Source of the DNA: Carya illinoinensis
Lineage: Eukaryota; Streptophyta; Magnoliopsida; Fagales; Juglandaceae
Length of the DNA: 64,000 nucleotides
Reading direction: 5' to 3'
NCBI RefSeq assembly: GCF_018687715.1
Contig: NC_056765.1
Location: forward strand, 2,294,001-2,358,000
Shown here: one piece after another, positions 11,927-22,540 of the stretch
How positions within the stretch are numbered: the stretch's first letter is position 1
Layout: each line of letters starts with the position of its first letter
The notes under the pieces: model-generated
The model's database searches: none
Told to the model about the DNA's origin: nothing
The model's input: only the letters and a program-made list of their open reading frames with translations
Made by a program: the position numbers and the translations under genes

Positions 11927-12450
11927 ATGTCATCGTCCTCATCCATGTCTTCTTCATCTTTTGCTAAACGTACCACGGGGCAACCATTGTGCTGCTGTGG
12001 GGTGAAAGCCACACTGAAATTTTCAACTACAGCAAAAAATCCTGGCCGGCCATTCTTAGGGTGTCCAAAGTACAACACAGAGGTAATTAGTGTAGTTTCC
12101 TTTCTGTTAACATTTATTTCAGTGTTCATTAACTAATTTGTGTGACAAATGCTCAGGGATTACCCTTCTGCAAGTTTTTCCAGTGGGCAGATCATCACCA
12201 AGTGACTGAGCTCCAGCTTCAAGAAAGAATCAATGACCTGTTACAGAGGGAGAAAGATCTCTCAAAAATAGTCGACCTCCTCGAAAAAAGGGAGAATGAC
12301 CTGCGTAGAATGGTGGATCACCTTGAGAAGGAGTTGCTGCGGCAGACACAAGAACCTGATATGAAGAGGGAGCACAAACTGGGAAAACATTTATGTGGGA
12401 TTGCATTAGTGGTACTTTTAATTTGTATTGGACGATGGCTCTTATATTAA
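11927..12450 (+). CDS. GRF-type zinc-finger protein with coiled coil and membrane anchor (MULE-borne)
   Basis: Two exons, 11927-12082 and 12157-12450, joined in phase 0 by a 74-bp GT-AG intron; 149 residues. The N-terminus is serine-rich. A GRF zinc finger spans about residues 21-62, with candidate zinc ligands in CCCG (22-24), Cys46 (NPGRPFLGCP) and Cys57 (CKFFQW). The intron splits this domain and splicing restores it, which supports the model. Residues about 68-115 form a leucine- and charge-rich coiled coil, and the last 20 residues (CGIALVVLLICIGRWLLY) are a hydrophobic tail anchor. GRF domains in other proteins bind single-stranded nucleic acid. The role here is unknown. Its place between the MULE ends, convergent with the transposase, suggests an accessory protein of the transposon rather than a host gene. 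Confidence 0.85.
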
Positions 12451-13620
12451 CATGTATGGGAACTGAATACTGTTATTGTTGTATGTTTAGAATTCTGTTA
12501 TAAACTGATTACTTAATGCTGTTTTAATGTATGGGAACTGAATTCTGTTATTGATGATTTTTGTATTGATGTATGGTACAATTCAAGTTAGGGACTTGAA
12601 TTCTGTTATTAAGGCTCTTGTATTAGAATTTTGCTTGCTGGATGTTTAGAATTCAGGCATAAACTGAATTGTGCTTTCAGAAGTTGAAGTCTAAAATCAA
12701 CATCTATACGGCACAGGGAAAACGTGCACAGGCAACTTGTTCCCGCTGCATGCAACTCGAAATAATCAGTATTTTTACACCAACAAATGGTGTACCCTGC
12801 AATGATATTGATGATTTAAAAAAGAGGCCTCTTGTTGGCCAGGTTGCCAATCCAACCTGAGTACCGTATAGACCAAAACTTTGATGATTTTGACAAGTTC
12901 AAACAGAACCGACTCAATCAAACAGAATTCTGGTAATGATTTAACGCCATAAAATCCCACATATGATTCATGCATCCATCTCCAATTGTCACCACCTACC
13001 CACCAATTTCAAATAAACCATTTTCATATTGCCAGAATTCACCAACAACATAGTACCGTCCTGTACCGTCATATTGCCAGAATTTAACATGCTGTTATAA
13101 TACACAATAGATGCTTAATAGCCGGTGAAAATTTTCACCACCTCAATATTAAATAACTTGCTTTAATATTCCCCCCTCATCCTCAAAGGCAAAATTAAAT
13201 GTTTACACCAACAAGTATAAATATTCCCAAAATACCACCAACAACAAGATTAATATTCACATCTGTGTGACTTAAATATTGGTAGGCCAACTCATCATTA
13301 ACATTTGATATAAGCTGGTACACCACGGGATCAACCTACAGGGAAAATAAATGAATTAAGCCTGGTGCCAAATCCTTCATTAAAACCCACAAAGAACACC
13401 CTAATCTTTAAAACTGTTACATAAAACACCCTAAACATGTTTAACCACGGAAAGGCATACCCACGACAATCATTTGAATCATTCCCGTGGTTGTGAACCA
13501 TCCAATATAGCCTCTAGCGGTTGTGATCCAACCAACCCAAATTGCATCTGTAGACCAATAAAATTCATGAACACCATATAATGTCAAACTTAGTATTAAA
13601 ATTATCATCCATACCACAAG
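12451..13620. other. Convergent 3' region between the two MULE genes
   Basis: Non-coding space between the GRF stop codon and the transposase stop codon. Just after the GRF gene, a loose repeat of TGTATGGGAACTGAATTCTG recurs at about 12453, 12530 and 12573, and once more upstream at 11144. The rest is AT-rich and probably holds both 3'-UTRs. Poly(A) sites cannot be assigned by eye. Confidence 0.5.
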
Positions 13621-16600
13621 TTAGGATTCACGTACACTTTCTTGGCTTTGCATTAGTCTTTCTTCGGGTTGGGCACCTACGGGGTCAGCAGCTGGTATGC
13701 TTTCAAGCTCAGTCTGATTATACGGCACAGGCAAAATTTAAAACAATGCTTAATACGATGTTCAAACAGAATTTCAAATATAACTTATAATTCAAATATA
13801 AATTTAAATGGAATATATTACTTGCACGACACCAAATAAATTCTTGCGGACGTCTACGACTGATATATCTTCTCCGTCTCGCTGAAAATAAGATATAAAA
13901 TTTTTCAGGTAGTAAGGACAAAAATTAAGCATCAACAAGGTAGAAATCAAATAGAGGATCAGCACCTGCTTGCGTTTTCCCTTTCCCTGTGCTCGCTTGG
14001 TCTTCTCTTTAACTTTTCGCAAGTCTCTCTCCATCCTAGATGCTCTCCTCAGAGATGGGGGTCTCCCTTTCCCTCTGACAATATGTGGACTGAGAACTTG
14101 TTTTGAAGAACCAACAGTTGCTGTAACATTTGCGGTATCACTTGCATGTGCTGTGGGATCCAAATTCCCAGAATAGAGGTCAATCATTGCATGCAACTTA
14201 TTAGTTGCATCCAAAGTATGTTCTCTCGAACCCGCAACATGAGTAATCATCTTATAACAGATGTTCAAAAGACTAGAATAAGCAATAGAATCCTCCCGTT
14301 GATGTACTGTGTCGTAGCTGCTATGGATTAACATGTATCTTCTTTTGATGTCCTTCCTCCATCGATCCAAAATGTACCTATCTGGCAATGATTTAACCCC
14401 GTTACATTTGAAAACAGCGAAGATGTGCCGGCACACTATCCCCCTCATTTCAAATAAACCACAAGAACACTTTGCAGCACCTGTATCTTCCTGACTAAAC
14501 TGGACTGAATGTGTAACCAACTTCGTGAACTCTTCGAGACAAACTTCATCCTCTACTACAAAGGTCTTTACTGTACCGTCCACCTTGAGTAAAACTGGGT
14601 CCAAGTCGATGACGCGGGCAAGTTGTTGCTGAACTTCCCTAAACTTCCCATTGGTGTACAAATCTTGATATCTCTTTTCAATTGGAGATCTAGAGATGCA
14701 GGGAATTGTGACATTAAATGAGTGGAAGTCCGCAACATTTTCGTTCTCAATTTTCTTTTTCAAGGCATTATCATATTGATCGACAAACTCTTTCAGGTTT
14801 GTCTTAGCATGAACATAGCCATCAAAAAAGGCATTCATGCTCTCGCTCTGCTGAGTTGTACTCATTCCAGCCCAAAAAACATCTCTAAAAAATGCCGGTA
14901 CCCAGTACTCACGCTCAGTGTATAGACTCTTCAACCACACATTCTCATGCAAGTTGTACGTGGTGATGAACCGATCCCAACAATTCTCAAACTCTTCCCG
15001 AGTTTGGGTGTCATACACACATTTCATTAGTGTAGTTTTCAATCCAGATTTGTAGGAACCATAGCTTCCAAGCTTTTCAGGGACTTTCTTAAGTATATGC
15101 CAAAGGCAAAATCGATGTCGGCTTTCGGGGAAAACAATTGAAATGGCATTTTTCATCGCTCTGTCTTGATCAGTGATAATAGCCTTCGGCGCTATACCAT
15201 CCATACACTGCAACCAGGTCCGGAATAACCACACGAAGGTCTCAGTATCCTCTGAGGAAATCAAGCCAGCTCCCAACAAAATTGATTGCCTATGGTGGTT
15301 TACACCAACAAATGGTGCAAAGGGCATCCCATATCGGTTCGTCAGGTATGTGGTGTCGAATGTGACCACATCACCGAAATATTGGTACGCAGCTCTACTC
15401 CGGGGGTCTGCCCAGAATACATTCTTTAACCTACCATCATCATCCAGGTCCATCAATGCAAAGAACCCCGGATTTTTGTACTGCATTATTAAAAAGTAGT
15501 CTTGCAACGCCCCAGCACCACCTGCGCCCAGTCGTAGATGTCGTGCCTTGTCGATGTAGTTACGGCAATCCTTTTCCAAAAATGGGAGGTTCTCAAATCC
15601 ACCCGCACCAACAACAAGCGATCCGAAACTCTTATTCATACGAATCCCAGCCATATCATTTGTATCAAGGACTCTTTTTACAGTTTCACTTACTTCTCGA
15701 TTACATCGAAAGAAGCGTGATTTCTTTGGGCTCAGGTTGTGATTATGGATATTGTGAACTGTATTCAGCCGAAACTTTCCGTCAGCAGTTTTTGAGGCAT
15801 TAATCTTTGCCTTACATTCTGTCTTTCCTGTCGGACGAGGGTTGGCAACGTTCAAAATCCGATTCTGAGCCTTCCCACCACGGGCACAGGCAAGTGTGAC
15901 ATATCTAACAGTCCCATCCTCTCCCCTCTCACTCCTCTTTGTCATCACCCCAAACCCACATTTCTTACCATATTCCTTATAATAACTCATTAAATCTTCT
16001 AACGAATTAAACTCCATCTTGGACTTTGGCACATCATCACCATCCATTTGCACTTTCTCAGATGCTCCGGCACTGGTGGTGGGGGTTTCAGTTTCCCCAC
16101 CATCGGGCCTATTATCCTGTGCATCTGGTCTATCTGCAACACATTCATCAACTCTAGAGGATGTACATGGCGATTCGGTTTCCCAACCATCGGGTCTATT
16201 ATCCTCTATACCTTCGAACTTGCTTGTAATGGAGCTTGTACTAATGCGAGATACTGGGTCTTCCATGCCATGTTGAAATGGGTAACCACCATGCTGGCAA
16301 AAAGAAAAAAACAATGCAATTAAACTCTTTTAAAAATCTCTAAATATTAAAATTAAACATGTTTGATATAATATCACCACCTGTAGGTTGCTTGGATATT
16401 GGTTGGCACCAGGATATGATAAAAAAGCCGGTGACCACGCAGGCATTGGTCCATAGTAACCGTGCATGTAATTCGGGATGTTTGGACACGTTGATGGTAT
16501 GTCCTAAAATATTATTGTATAAGTTATTGATGAATTTTGACAGTAAAATATCAACTACTAAACAAATAATGTTTTCGATAAATTACATAATACAACATAC

Positions 16601-16663
16601 CGCGGGTGGGGGATTTGAGCTAGATGGCTCTGCATTAGACATGTCTTCTTTTCCGTTTCCCAT
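13621..16663 (-). CDS. MULE transposase, FAR1/FRS type, five exons, intact
   Basis: Minus-strand exons 16663-16601, 16503-16381, 16293-13966, 13881-13822 and 13713-13621 are all phase 0 with GT-AG introns, giving 888 residues without a stop. It catalyses cut-and-paste transposition. A FAR1 DNA-binding domain lies at about residues 159-250 and a MULE DDE domain follows: Asp375 (VVTFDTTYL), Asp437 or 439 (TDQD), a C-x-x-H motif (CLWH, about 458-461) and Glu546 (QQSESMN). A SWIM zinc finger follows (CSCG ... CRH, about 671-685), then an AT-hook-like RGKGRPP (about 802) and a lysine/arginine-rich tail. Near the N-terminus a block of about 30 residues is duplicated (DNRPDGWETES / DNRPDGGETET). The start is the first ATG after a good acceptor in exon 1. 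It could be confused with a host FRS gene, but it lies inside TIRs and a target duplication. Confidence 0.9.
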
Positions 16664-17324
16664 GCTAAGATGGAGGCAAATGAATTGTCAATAGCAAAGG
16701 TTTACCAAGTTGTCAAAATCTTCTTCTAGCAAACATTCAAATGTCTTGTCACTTGTTTTTCCCTCTTTAATCTCTAAATATTAATCCTACTCACCGTGGA
16801 ATTTGATCTCTAAATAATCAGTGGCATGTTCTATTTTAATTCATAAAGCAATTTATGTAGGGGAAAATCTGTTTTGCTTAGACGTCCAGTTCAGGCATTG
16901 CTCATGAGACAGATAAATAAATAGCTATAAATTTGTTTTCACCATCATTGGATATAGTTAAGAGGCTTGAAGCCACACGGTTTAATACTACAATGGGAAG
17001 CAAATATGCATTCATCCAAAAATTTATTCAACCAACTACCATTAACATATTTTCATGCTGATTAAAAACTTTAAATTTAATCATAGAACCAAATTTATTA
17101 TGGCATCCAAATCCATGTATGCTGTAGTTGTAAAAATTAAAATAGAGATGTAGACTTTTTGAATGGAATAAGCATTATCATTTCTTTCCCGTAAGCTGAA
17201 ACAGGACTTTCATCAACACCCGAAAACTGGAGACCCGTAAACATCCTTACTACAGCCCAAAAAATATGTAGTAACCAAATAGCAAGACTAAATCAGGTTT
17301 CTCAAAAAGGAAAGAATACAACAG

Positions 17325-17362
<38 letters not shown>

Positions 17363-17911
17363 GCACTGAATCTCAGAATAAACTTTTCCTTATTTTATAC
17401 TCTCTACTAGCTTACGGACTGATCTCCAGGTTTGTCTAAAAGCAAGACTAAATAAGGATCTACACGGATAAACCCAGGTTCGTCTACACGGATCCAGGTT
17501 CGACTAAATAAGGATCCAGGTTTGTCTACACGGATCTACACGGAAAGAATACAGCAGAAAAAAAAAAAAATAAAGATTCATATTTGCAACCCAGAACATT
17601 CTGACTTACCGAGCTTTCTAGTGTCGCGGGTTGAACTGAATTCAAGTTGGGGCTGGAGGGAAATGGGGCTAACAACTGACAGACGGCGACCTCACCAGCC
17701 TGTGGGCTCCAACGCCGGCGACTTTCAGGTTGCGATTTTCCAGCAAGTTCGGCCCTTTTTCTTCTCTCTGCTTCAGCCACATTGAAATCCTTCTATTTCG
17801 ATTTCCCTCTCATTTTTCTGCTTTGTTTGTTTGTTTTTTTTTTTTTTTTTTTAATTTAAATTTTAGATGACGTGGCAGTACACGTCAGCCGCCACGTCAG
17901 CCGATGTCGCA
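16664..17911 (-). promoter_or_regulatory. Leader and promoter side of the transposase gene
   Basis: A likely untranslated first exon ends at 17610 with a strong donor (AAGCTCG then GTAAGT, minus strand). The acceptor CCATCTTAG lies just before the start codon at 16663, so the leader intron is about 0.95 kb. It contains a 36-base A run (17325-17360) and short tandem repeats of GGATCCAGGTTCG / CTACACGGA type (about 17440-17545). An ATG at 17780 opens 57 codons before the donor and would be an upstream ORF rather than the protein start. The promoter should lie near 17780-17900. Confidence 0.45.
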
Positions 17912-17947
17912 CCGGTTCCGCAAATCCGGTTGCATATAGAAGAATTG
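17912..17947 (-). repeat. Right terminal inverted repeat of the MULE
   Basis: Reverse-complement partner of 9972-10007. Immediately inside, ACGTGGC-type motifs occur near both ends (10021-10030 and 17870-17900), extending the resemblance loosely beyond the core. Confidence 0.85.
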
Positions 17948-17956
17948 TAAGCTAAT
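17948..17956. repeat. 9-bp target site duplication of the MULE (right)
   Basis: TAAGCTAAT, identical to 9963-9971. Confidence 0.9.
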
Positions 17957-19896
17957 TAATTAAAAGTATAAAGGGGTTCATAACTTTTTATTTTAAGACC
18001 TTGTAAAATTAATATTTATTTATTTTTCTCTTTTTCATTTTGGACTTACCCGTTTGTATTTGAAATAAATTGTGGGAAAAATGGAAAATATAATTAATTT
18101 AATTTAATTTAATTAGCAAAACATGTATCTGGAGAGTGAGACATGCAAGTACTCATGTTAATTTGATCTCTTAAAAAAATATATAACACGAGTCAATGTT
18201 GTTAAAAGGTATTTCTCTGTTAAAAGTAAAAAGGGTAGCATTCTGAATATGGTAATTACCTGGAGTTTTGGACCCATATGAAGGAGAAACCAACAAGAAA
18301 ATATATATAAATAAATAAATTGTATTTCTAGAAGCAAAATTTCAAAGTAATTTAAAACATAACCACCAAACAAAATTTCAAACATCCCGATCGAGTAGTC
18401 TCCGACCGCAAAGGAAGTACGAAAAGAAAGAAGCAAATTTATTTTTTTGTCCCTCTCAAAAATGGTCTTTTATGTATAAGTACTATACAGTTATTTTAAA
18501 AAATAATAAAATTTATTATTAAAAAATTATTATTATTATATATAAATATGGATTTATTTATTTTTTTAAATATTTATGTAATTTTTATACATTTATGACT
18601 GTATATATCATTCATCTTTACTATATGTGTTATTCAAATCAGTTTAAAAATATGATTTATTTTTTATGATAGTGTGAATATAAATAATTAAAAAGAATGT
18701 GCGCTTTAATATGTTTTGTTCAGTTTTTTATTCCCACGTGAAAATCGTTGTGTTTCTTTAAGACTACTATTTTCTTCCGGTGACATTGGTCAACAACTCC
18801 TTTAAAGAGTCGACAATCTTTCCACGTATGAAAGATTGAGGTCACTTTGTTTTTTAATTCTTATTTTTGTTTTTAATTGTACTTTTGTTAAACTATGTCA
18901 CGCCAGTTAATGTCACTGAAGATTACAAAATTTAAAAATAAAAATCCATATTTCTTATTTGCGTGATTTGGTTTTTTTGTAGGTGATGTCACTCATTTGT
19001 TTTTGTAGATTCGACGCGATAAGATGAGTTGAGATGAAAATTAAATAAAATTTTATTAGAATATATTTTTTAATATTATTTTTGTTTTAAAATTTTAAAA
19101 AGTTAAATTAATTGGTTATTTTATTTTATATATAAATTTAAGAAAATTTTAATGATTATTTGAGATGAGAAAAAATGATAATGGTTGTGAAAACAATGAC
19201 CTCGATTATTTTCACATTTAAATGAGATAATTTTTATTTCCAATTTTATTATATCCAATCACTACAATAATTAGACTCGTTTAGATAATGAGTTAAGATG
19301 AAATGTGATAAGATGATATGACATTTTAAAGATGAATAAAATATTATTATAATATTATTTTTATTTAAAAATTTAAAAAAATTAAATTGTTTATTATATA
19401 TTTTTTAAAAATTTAAAATAATTATAATAATTAAATAATATGAAATGATTTCATTAAATAAATCAGGCTGTAATGAAGTTGTAGTATTCAATATGAAACA
19501 CTAATTATGTGTAGTTTTTCCCCCATTTTGAAACTTTTCTTGGGGTTTATACTTTATATTACAATTTGTTTTGTGATAATAAAAAAATCTAGAACACGTG
19601 TGTCATGCCATATAACAGATGCCATATAACAGATGCAGTTATATGATCTTGAGTGGTATTACACGTACGCGTAATATTATACAGTCTCATTTTATCAACA
19701 GTTACTCTTTGGAATGGTCGGCTGTTCTAGCCCCAATTCAAAAAAGCCACGTGTAAAATTATATATTAAATGTAATAAAGTTGGTCTCATCTGATAAAGC
19801 CAACAAAGTCCCGAAGAGAAATGTCGCAGCCTCCTTTGAAACTCGACACCAGGTCTGCTGCCGCAAGATTCATTCATGATAAAAGAGCATAAAGGA
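17957..19896. other. AT-rich intergenic stretch with degenerate MITE-like repeats
   Basis: No gene is supported. Two related repeats lie at about 19018-19200 and 19268-19475. Each begins with GATAAGATGAG or GAGTTAAGATGAAATG-like sequence followed by TAAAATTTTATTAGAATAT-like AT-rich blocks. A third, reverse-oriented relative may lie at 5330-5515. A hairpin-like AT-rich stretch lies at about 18477-18615. The minus open frame at 18158-18436 is AT-driven and not recognisable. Confidence 0.55.
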
Positions 19897-19901
19897 ATCG
19901 C

Positions 19902-20279
19902 TGTTATGAAACTATCGAAAAGTAAAGAGAGAGATAGATTTATTATAAAACTTTTTAAAAGGAGAGAGAGATAGAACTCAAAGAAGTTATGAAATTTATG
20001 AATTTCTTAAAGAATTCAACGATATATATAGGCGTACAAAGGGAACTATGCTAGTTTACTATGCAGTACTATGCTGGTACTATGCACTGTGATATGTCGG
20101 CCATTCACTATGTCAGTTACTATGCAGTACTATGTTGGCACTATGCACTGTGCTATGTCGGTCATTTACTATGCTAGTTACTATGCAGTACTATGCTGAC
20201 ACTATGCTGACACTATACTAGTACTATACACTTGACGACTAGATAAATATGGTCATACAATTCAAGATAGTTTATAACA
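19902..20279 (-). repeat. 3' LTR of the first Copia element
   Basis: 378 bp. About three units of roughly 62 bp (starts near 20045, 20107 and 20168), each containing ACTATGCAGTACTATG, repeat in tandem inside the LTR. Confidence 0.9.
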
Positions 20280-20299
20280 CTTCCCCTTTGGATGACCAT

Positions 20300-20480
20300 A
20301 TTTAAAGAATACGTCTCGTTAAAACCTTGCCAAGGAAAAACCCTGTGGGAAAAAACCAATGGCGAAGGAAAAAGAGTACAGTATTCATGTGTATCGCCGA
20401 GTGCTTTAGGATTGCCTCATTAAAACCTTGTAAAGGAAAACCCAGTGGGATAAAACCTTAGCGAAGGAAAAAGAGTACAA
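20300..20480. repeat. Degenerate two-copy repeat next to the 3' LTR
   Basis: Two related blocks (about 20309-20382 and 20412-20479) share TTAAAACCTTG, AAGGAAAA and GCGAAGGAAAAAGAGTACA. Non-coding. Confidence 0.6.
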
Positions 20481-20501
20481 TCAGCACAAGTCTTCAAGAC
20501 A

Positions 20502-21060
20502 TTACTTCTCCTGAAAAGTGCATGATAACAGGTCTTCAAACCTCCGCATTCCAATGTTCTGCATAATCTTCTTAAATGTTGCAGTTGGTAGTGCATGATA
20601 ACAGGTTTTCAAACCTCCGCATTCCAATGTTCTGCATAATCTTCTTAAATGTTGCAGTTGGTAATGCTTTAGTGAATAAATCTGCCAGATTTTTACTTGA
20701 CCGTACCTTCTTGATATCAATTTCAACTTTCTTCTCATGAATTGCAATGATCTTCTTGTGTGTATCTGAAAAATAACTCGCATCTGTACATCCAACTAAC
20801 TGTGGACTTGATCCATGTTGATAAAATAATCTCAACTGGATCTTTCTGCTCATCACTACTTTTCTGGAGTTGTACTCTTCTGGAGTTCTTGTAAATAACA
20901 CAATTAGTAGAGAATGCATCAACATTAAACCGCTAACCTCATTTTTTAATAAAAACGGTGGCCAGCCTTTTAAGATCAGACAAGCACCGCGGATTTTCAA
21001 CTCCTCTGTAGGTGTCAGGCGTGCTGTCAGGCGCCGCAGAGCTATGAAATTATATTTCAT
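20502..21060 (-). pseudogene. Internally deleted Copia RNase H remnant
   Basis: Minus-strand frames retain the start (LFYQHGSSPQLVGCTDASYF) and end (IRKVRSS-like KKVRSSKNLADLFTKALPT) of a Copia RNase H, but the central catalytic part between SDTHK and AIHE is missing. The terminal segment is duplicated in tandem with a 73-bp period (20518-20590 and 20591-20663), so the C-terminus occurs twice. It cannot be active. Confidence 0.8.
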
Positions 21061-21105
21061 CTCTTTTCTCTTGCTTCACGAGAGATGCTGTATCATAATT
21101 TTCTC

Positions 21106-21113
21106 TATAAAAG
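21106..21113 (+). promoter_or_regulatory. TATA box for the antisense ORF
   Basis: TATAAAAG lies 114 bp upstream of the ATG at 21227, on the strand opposite to the retrotransposon genes. The sequence between is CT-rich, like a plant 5' leader. The role is inferred. Confidence 0.4.
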
Positions 21114-21226
21114 AGATATTCAGCTCATCTTCATTCGCATCTCATCTTTTTCACTTTTCTGTAATCATACTACATTTTTACTCTGCAATTTCTTTCTGCA
21201 TTGTTATCCTACAATCTCTCTCTGCA

Positions 21227-21652
21227 ATGGCTCAGCAATCTTCTCAGGGTCAATATATGAGGTATTCGGCACATCGTTCATCAGTTATTCCTGCTTCTAC
21301 CACAGGTGCTATCATGCAATATAATGATCTGACTCGTAGGTCAGATAATGAAGCTATCTATGAGCTTGTGAGTCTCGGTACCCGATACTCATCATCCATT
21401 GTCGCATTTTCTCAGCGACTGCAATCCAGAACTTGTAGAGTTGACGATCTCTACGAGAATATTGTTATATTTCAGCGACTTCTTCTAGAGTCCAACATGA
21501 AGATAGAATCAATAAAGAAAGGGAATAGGAATTTAAAATCCTTGCTTAAATGTTCTTTTCGATTGCCCACCTCTTTAGATAGGGATGCTATGCAGATTCT
21601 TGAAGAACAAGAGCGTTTGAAGAATGAGGCAAAGTGTCTCAAATTTTTGTAA
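21227..21652 (+). CDS. Antisense 141-residue ORF inside the Copia element, unrecognised
   Basis: The protein begins MAQQSSQGQY and has no domain I recognise. It is fairly rich in Ser, Arg and Leu, with a probably helical middle (YENIVIFQRLLLESNMKIES) and a charged C-terminus. It runs opposite to gag-pol. The same frame is open upstream to 20870, but a TATAAAAG at 21106, a CT-rich leader and an ATG after CTCTGCA favour the start at 21227. An AATAAA-type signal follows the stop at about 21668-21675. It looks like a compact transcription unit placed between the RNase H remnant and decayed pol. Antisense ORFs are known in some plant LTR elements. A captured host or viral gene is another possibility. 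Confidence 0.5.
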   Translation: MAQQSSQGQYMRYSAHRSSVIPASTTGAIMQYNDLTRRSDNEAIYELVSLGTRYSSSIVAFSQRLQSRTCRVDDLYENIVIFQRLLLESNMKIESIKKGNRNLKSLLKCSFRLPTSLDRDAMQILEEQERLKNEAKCLKFL

Positions 21653-22219
21653 TTCTTGCTTCAAGATAATAAAATAATATTTCACAAATATTCATATTTG
21701 TGTTTCTATCTTTTGGTAGATGTTCTGTGTGCTCCCTTTTATTTCTTCTTTAATAATGCACACTTCATATCAAACTCATAATATGAATCTGAAATACTAA
21801 TTGTATTAAAAGATGGTATTTCATAACTAATAACATCATCCATCTTTCCCTTGAAGCCGCAAGGGTTTCAGATTTATATTTCAAATATGTGCAGTTTTTA
21901 TGAGCTCTTCTAGAGCCTCAATAACATTTAAATCATATACATAAACTGCAATAATAGCTTGTTTTCATTTGCGTTTGGATTGCTTTAGATCATATAAGGA
22001 TCTTTGAAACTTGATAGAATACATATTTCCAGATGTATTCATATTAGAAGTTTCAGACATTTTCTATCATTCAAGGATTTTCATATATATATCAAGATCC
22101 AATAATCCATATAAATATGCAGTTAATTAGGCATATCCAAACTCTCGGTAACTTTCAAACTAATAAAAATCTAAATATGATTTCAACCACTTTAAAATCA
22201 TATTAATATTGTTTTTTCG

Positions 22220-22540
22220 AGAAACTAACTTGTGATTTCTATATCACATTTTCAAATTAAAAGTTTCAGGCTTTTTTATATCATGTATATAAATATCCAC
22301 TGATATTTAATAAAAATCACCTCTTTAGGTGTTTGGACTCCAAGTCCATATTTATCACATTTTACTTAGTGATATCAATTCTGCAGGAATTGAGAAACTG
22401 ACTCTTGATTTATATATCACATTTTTATTTCCTTTCCATAAATACCCATTGACATTCAACAAGCATCACCTCTTTAGGTGTTTGGACTATAAGTCCCGAT
22501 GCATCATATTTTACTAATGAATCAATTCTGCAGGAATTGT
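22220..22540. repeat. Tandem duplication of about 173 bp in the Copia interior
   Basis: GAGAAACTaACTtGTGATT at about 22219 recurs as GAGAAACTgACTcTTGATT at about 22392. The second halves share CACCTCTTTAGGTGTTTGGACT (two copies, near 22319 and 22468) and CAATTCTGCAGGAATTG. Confidence 0.7.

Larger units (their letters stand above)
9972..17947 (-). mobile_element. Complete Mutator-like element (MULE) carrying two genes
   Basis: 7976 bp. The first 36 bp (9972-10007) and the reverse complement of the last 36 bp (17912-17947) align without gaps, 26 of 36 positions identical by hand count, with a conserved core AACCGG..TT..GGAACCGG. A perfect 9-bp duplication TAAGCTAAT flanks both ends. Inside are an intact FAR1/MULE transposase gene (minus, 13621-16663) and a convergent GRF zinc-finger gene (plus, 11927-12450), each preceded by a long leader. 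Both reading frames are undamaged, so the element may be autonomous. The strand given is that of the transposase. I infer a fairly recent insertion from the perfect duplication and intact genes. Confidence 0.92.

Noticed and set aside
15173..15803. Plus-strand frames of 108 and 115 residues antisense to the transposase
   Set aside because: They are exact antisense shadows of the conserved catalytic domain.
13621..16663. Host FAR1-RELATED SEQUENCE transcription factor gene
   Set aside because: It has the FAR1, MULE and SWIM domains of host FRS proteins, but it lies between paired TIRs with a perfect 9-bp duplication and keeps the catalytic residues, so transposase is the better call.
20045..20215. 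CRISPR-like direct repeats
   Set aside because: The repeats are inside an LTR of a plant retrotransposon, imperfect and without unique spacers of constant length.
20870..21226. N-terminal extension of the antisense Copia ORF (119 codons)
   Set aside because: It overlaps the RNase H remnant in antisense and lies partly upstream of the TATA box; the ATG at 21227 is a better start.
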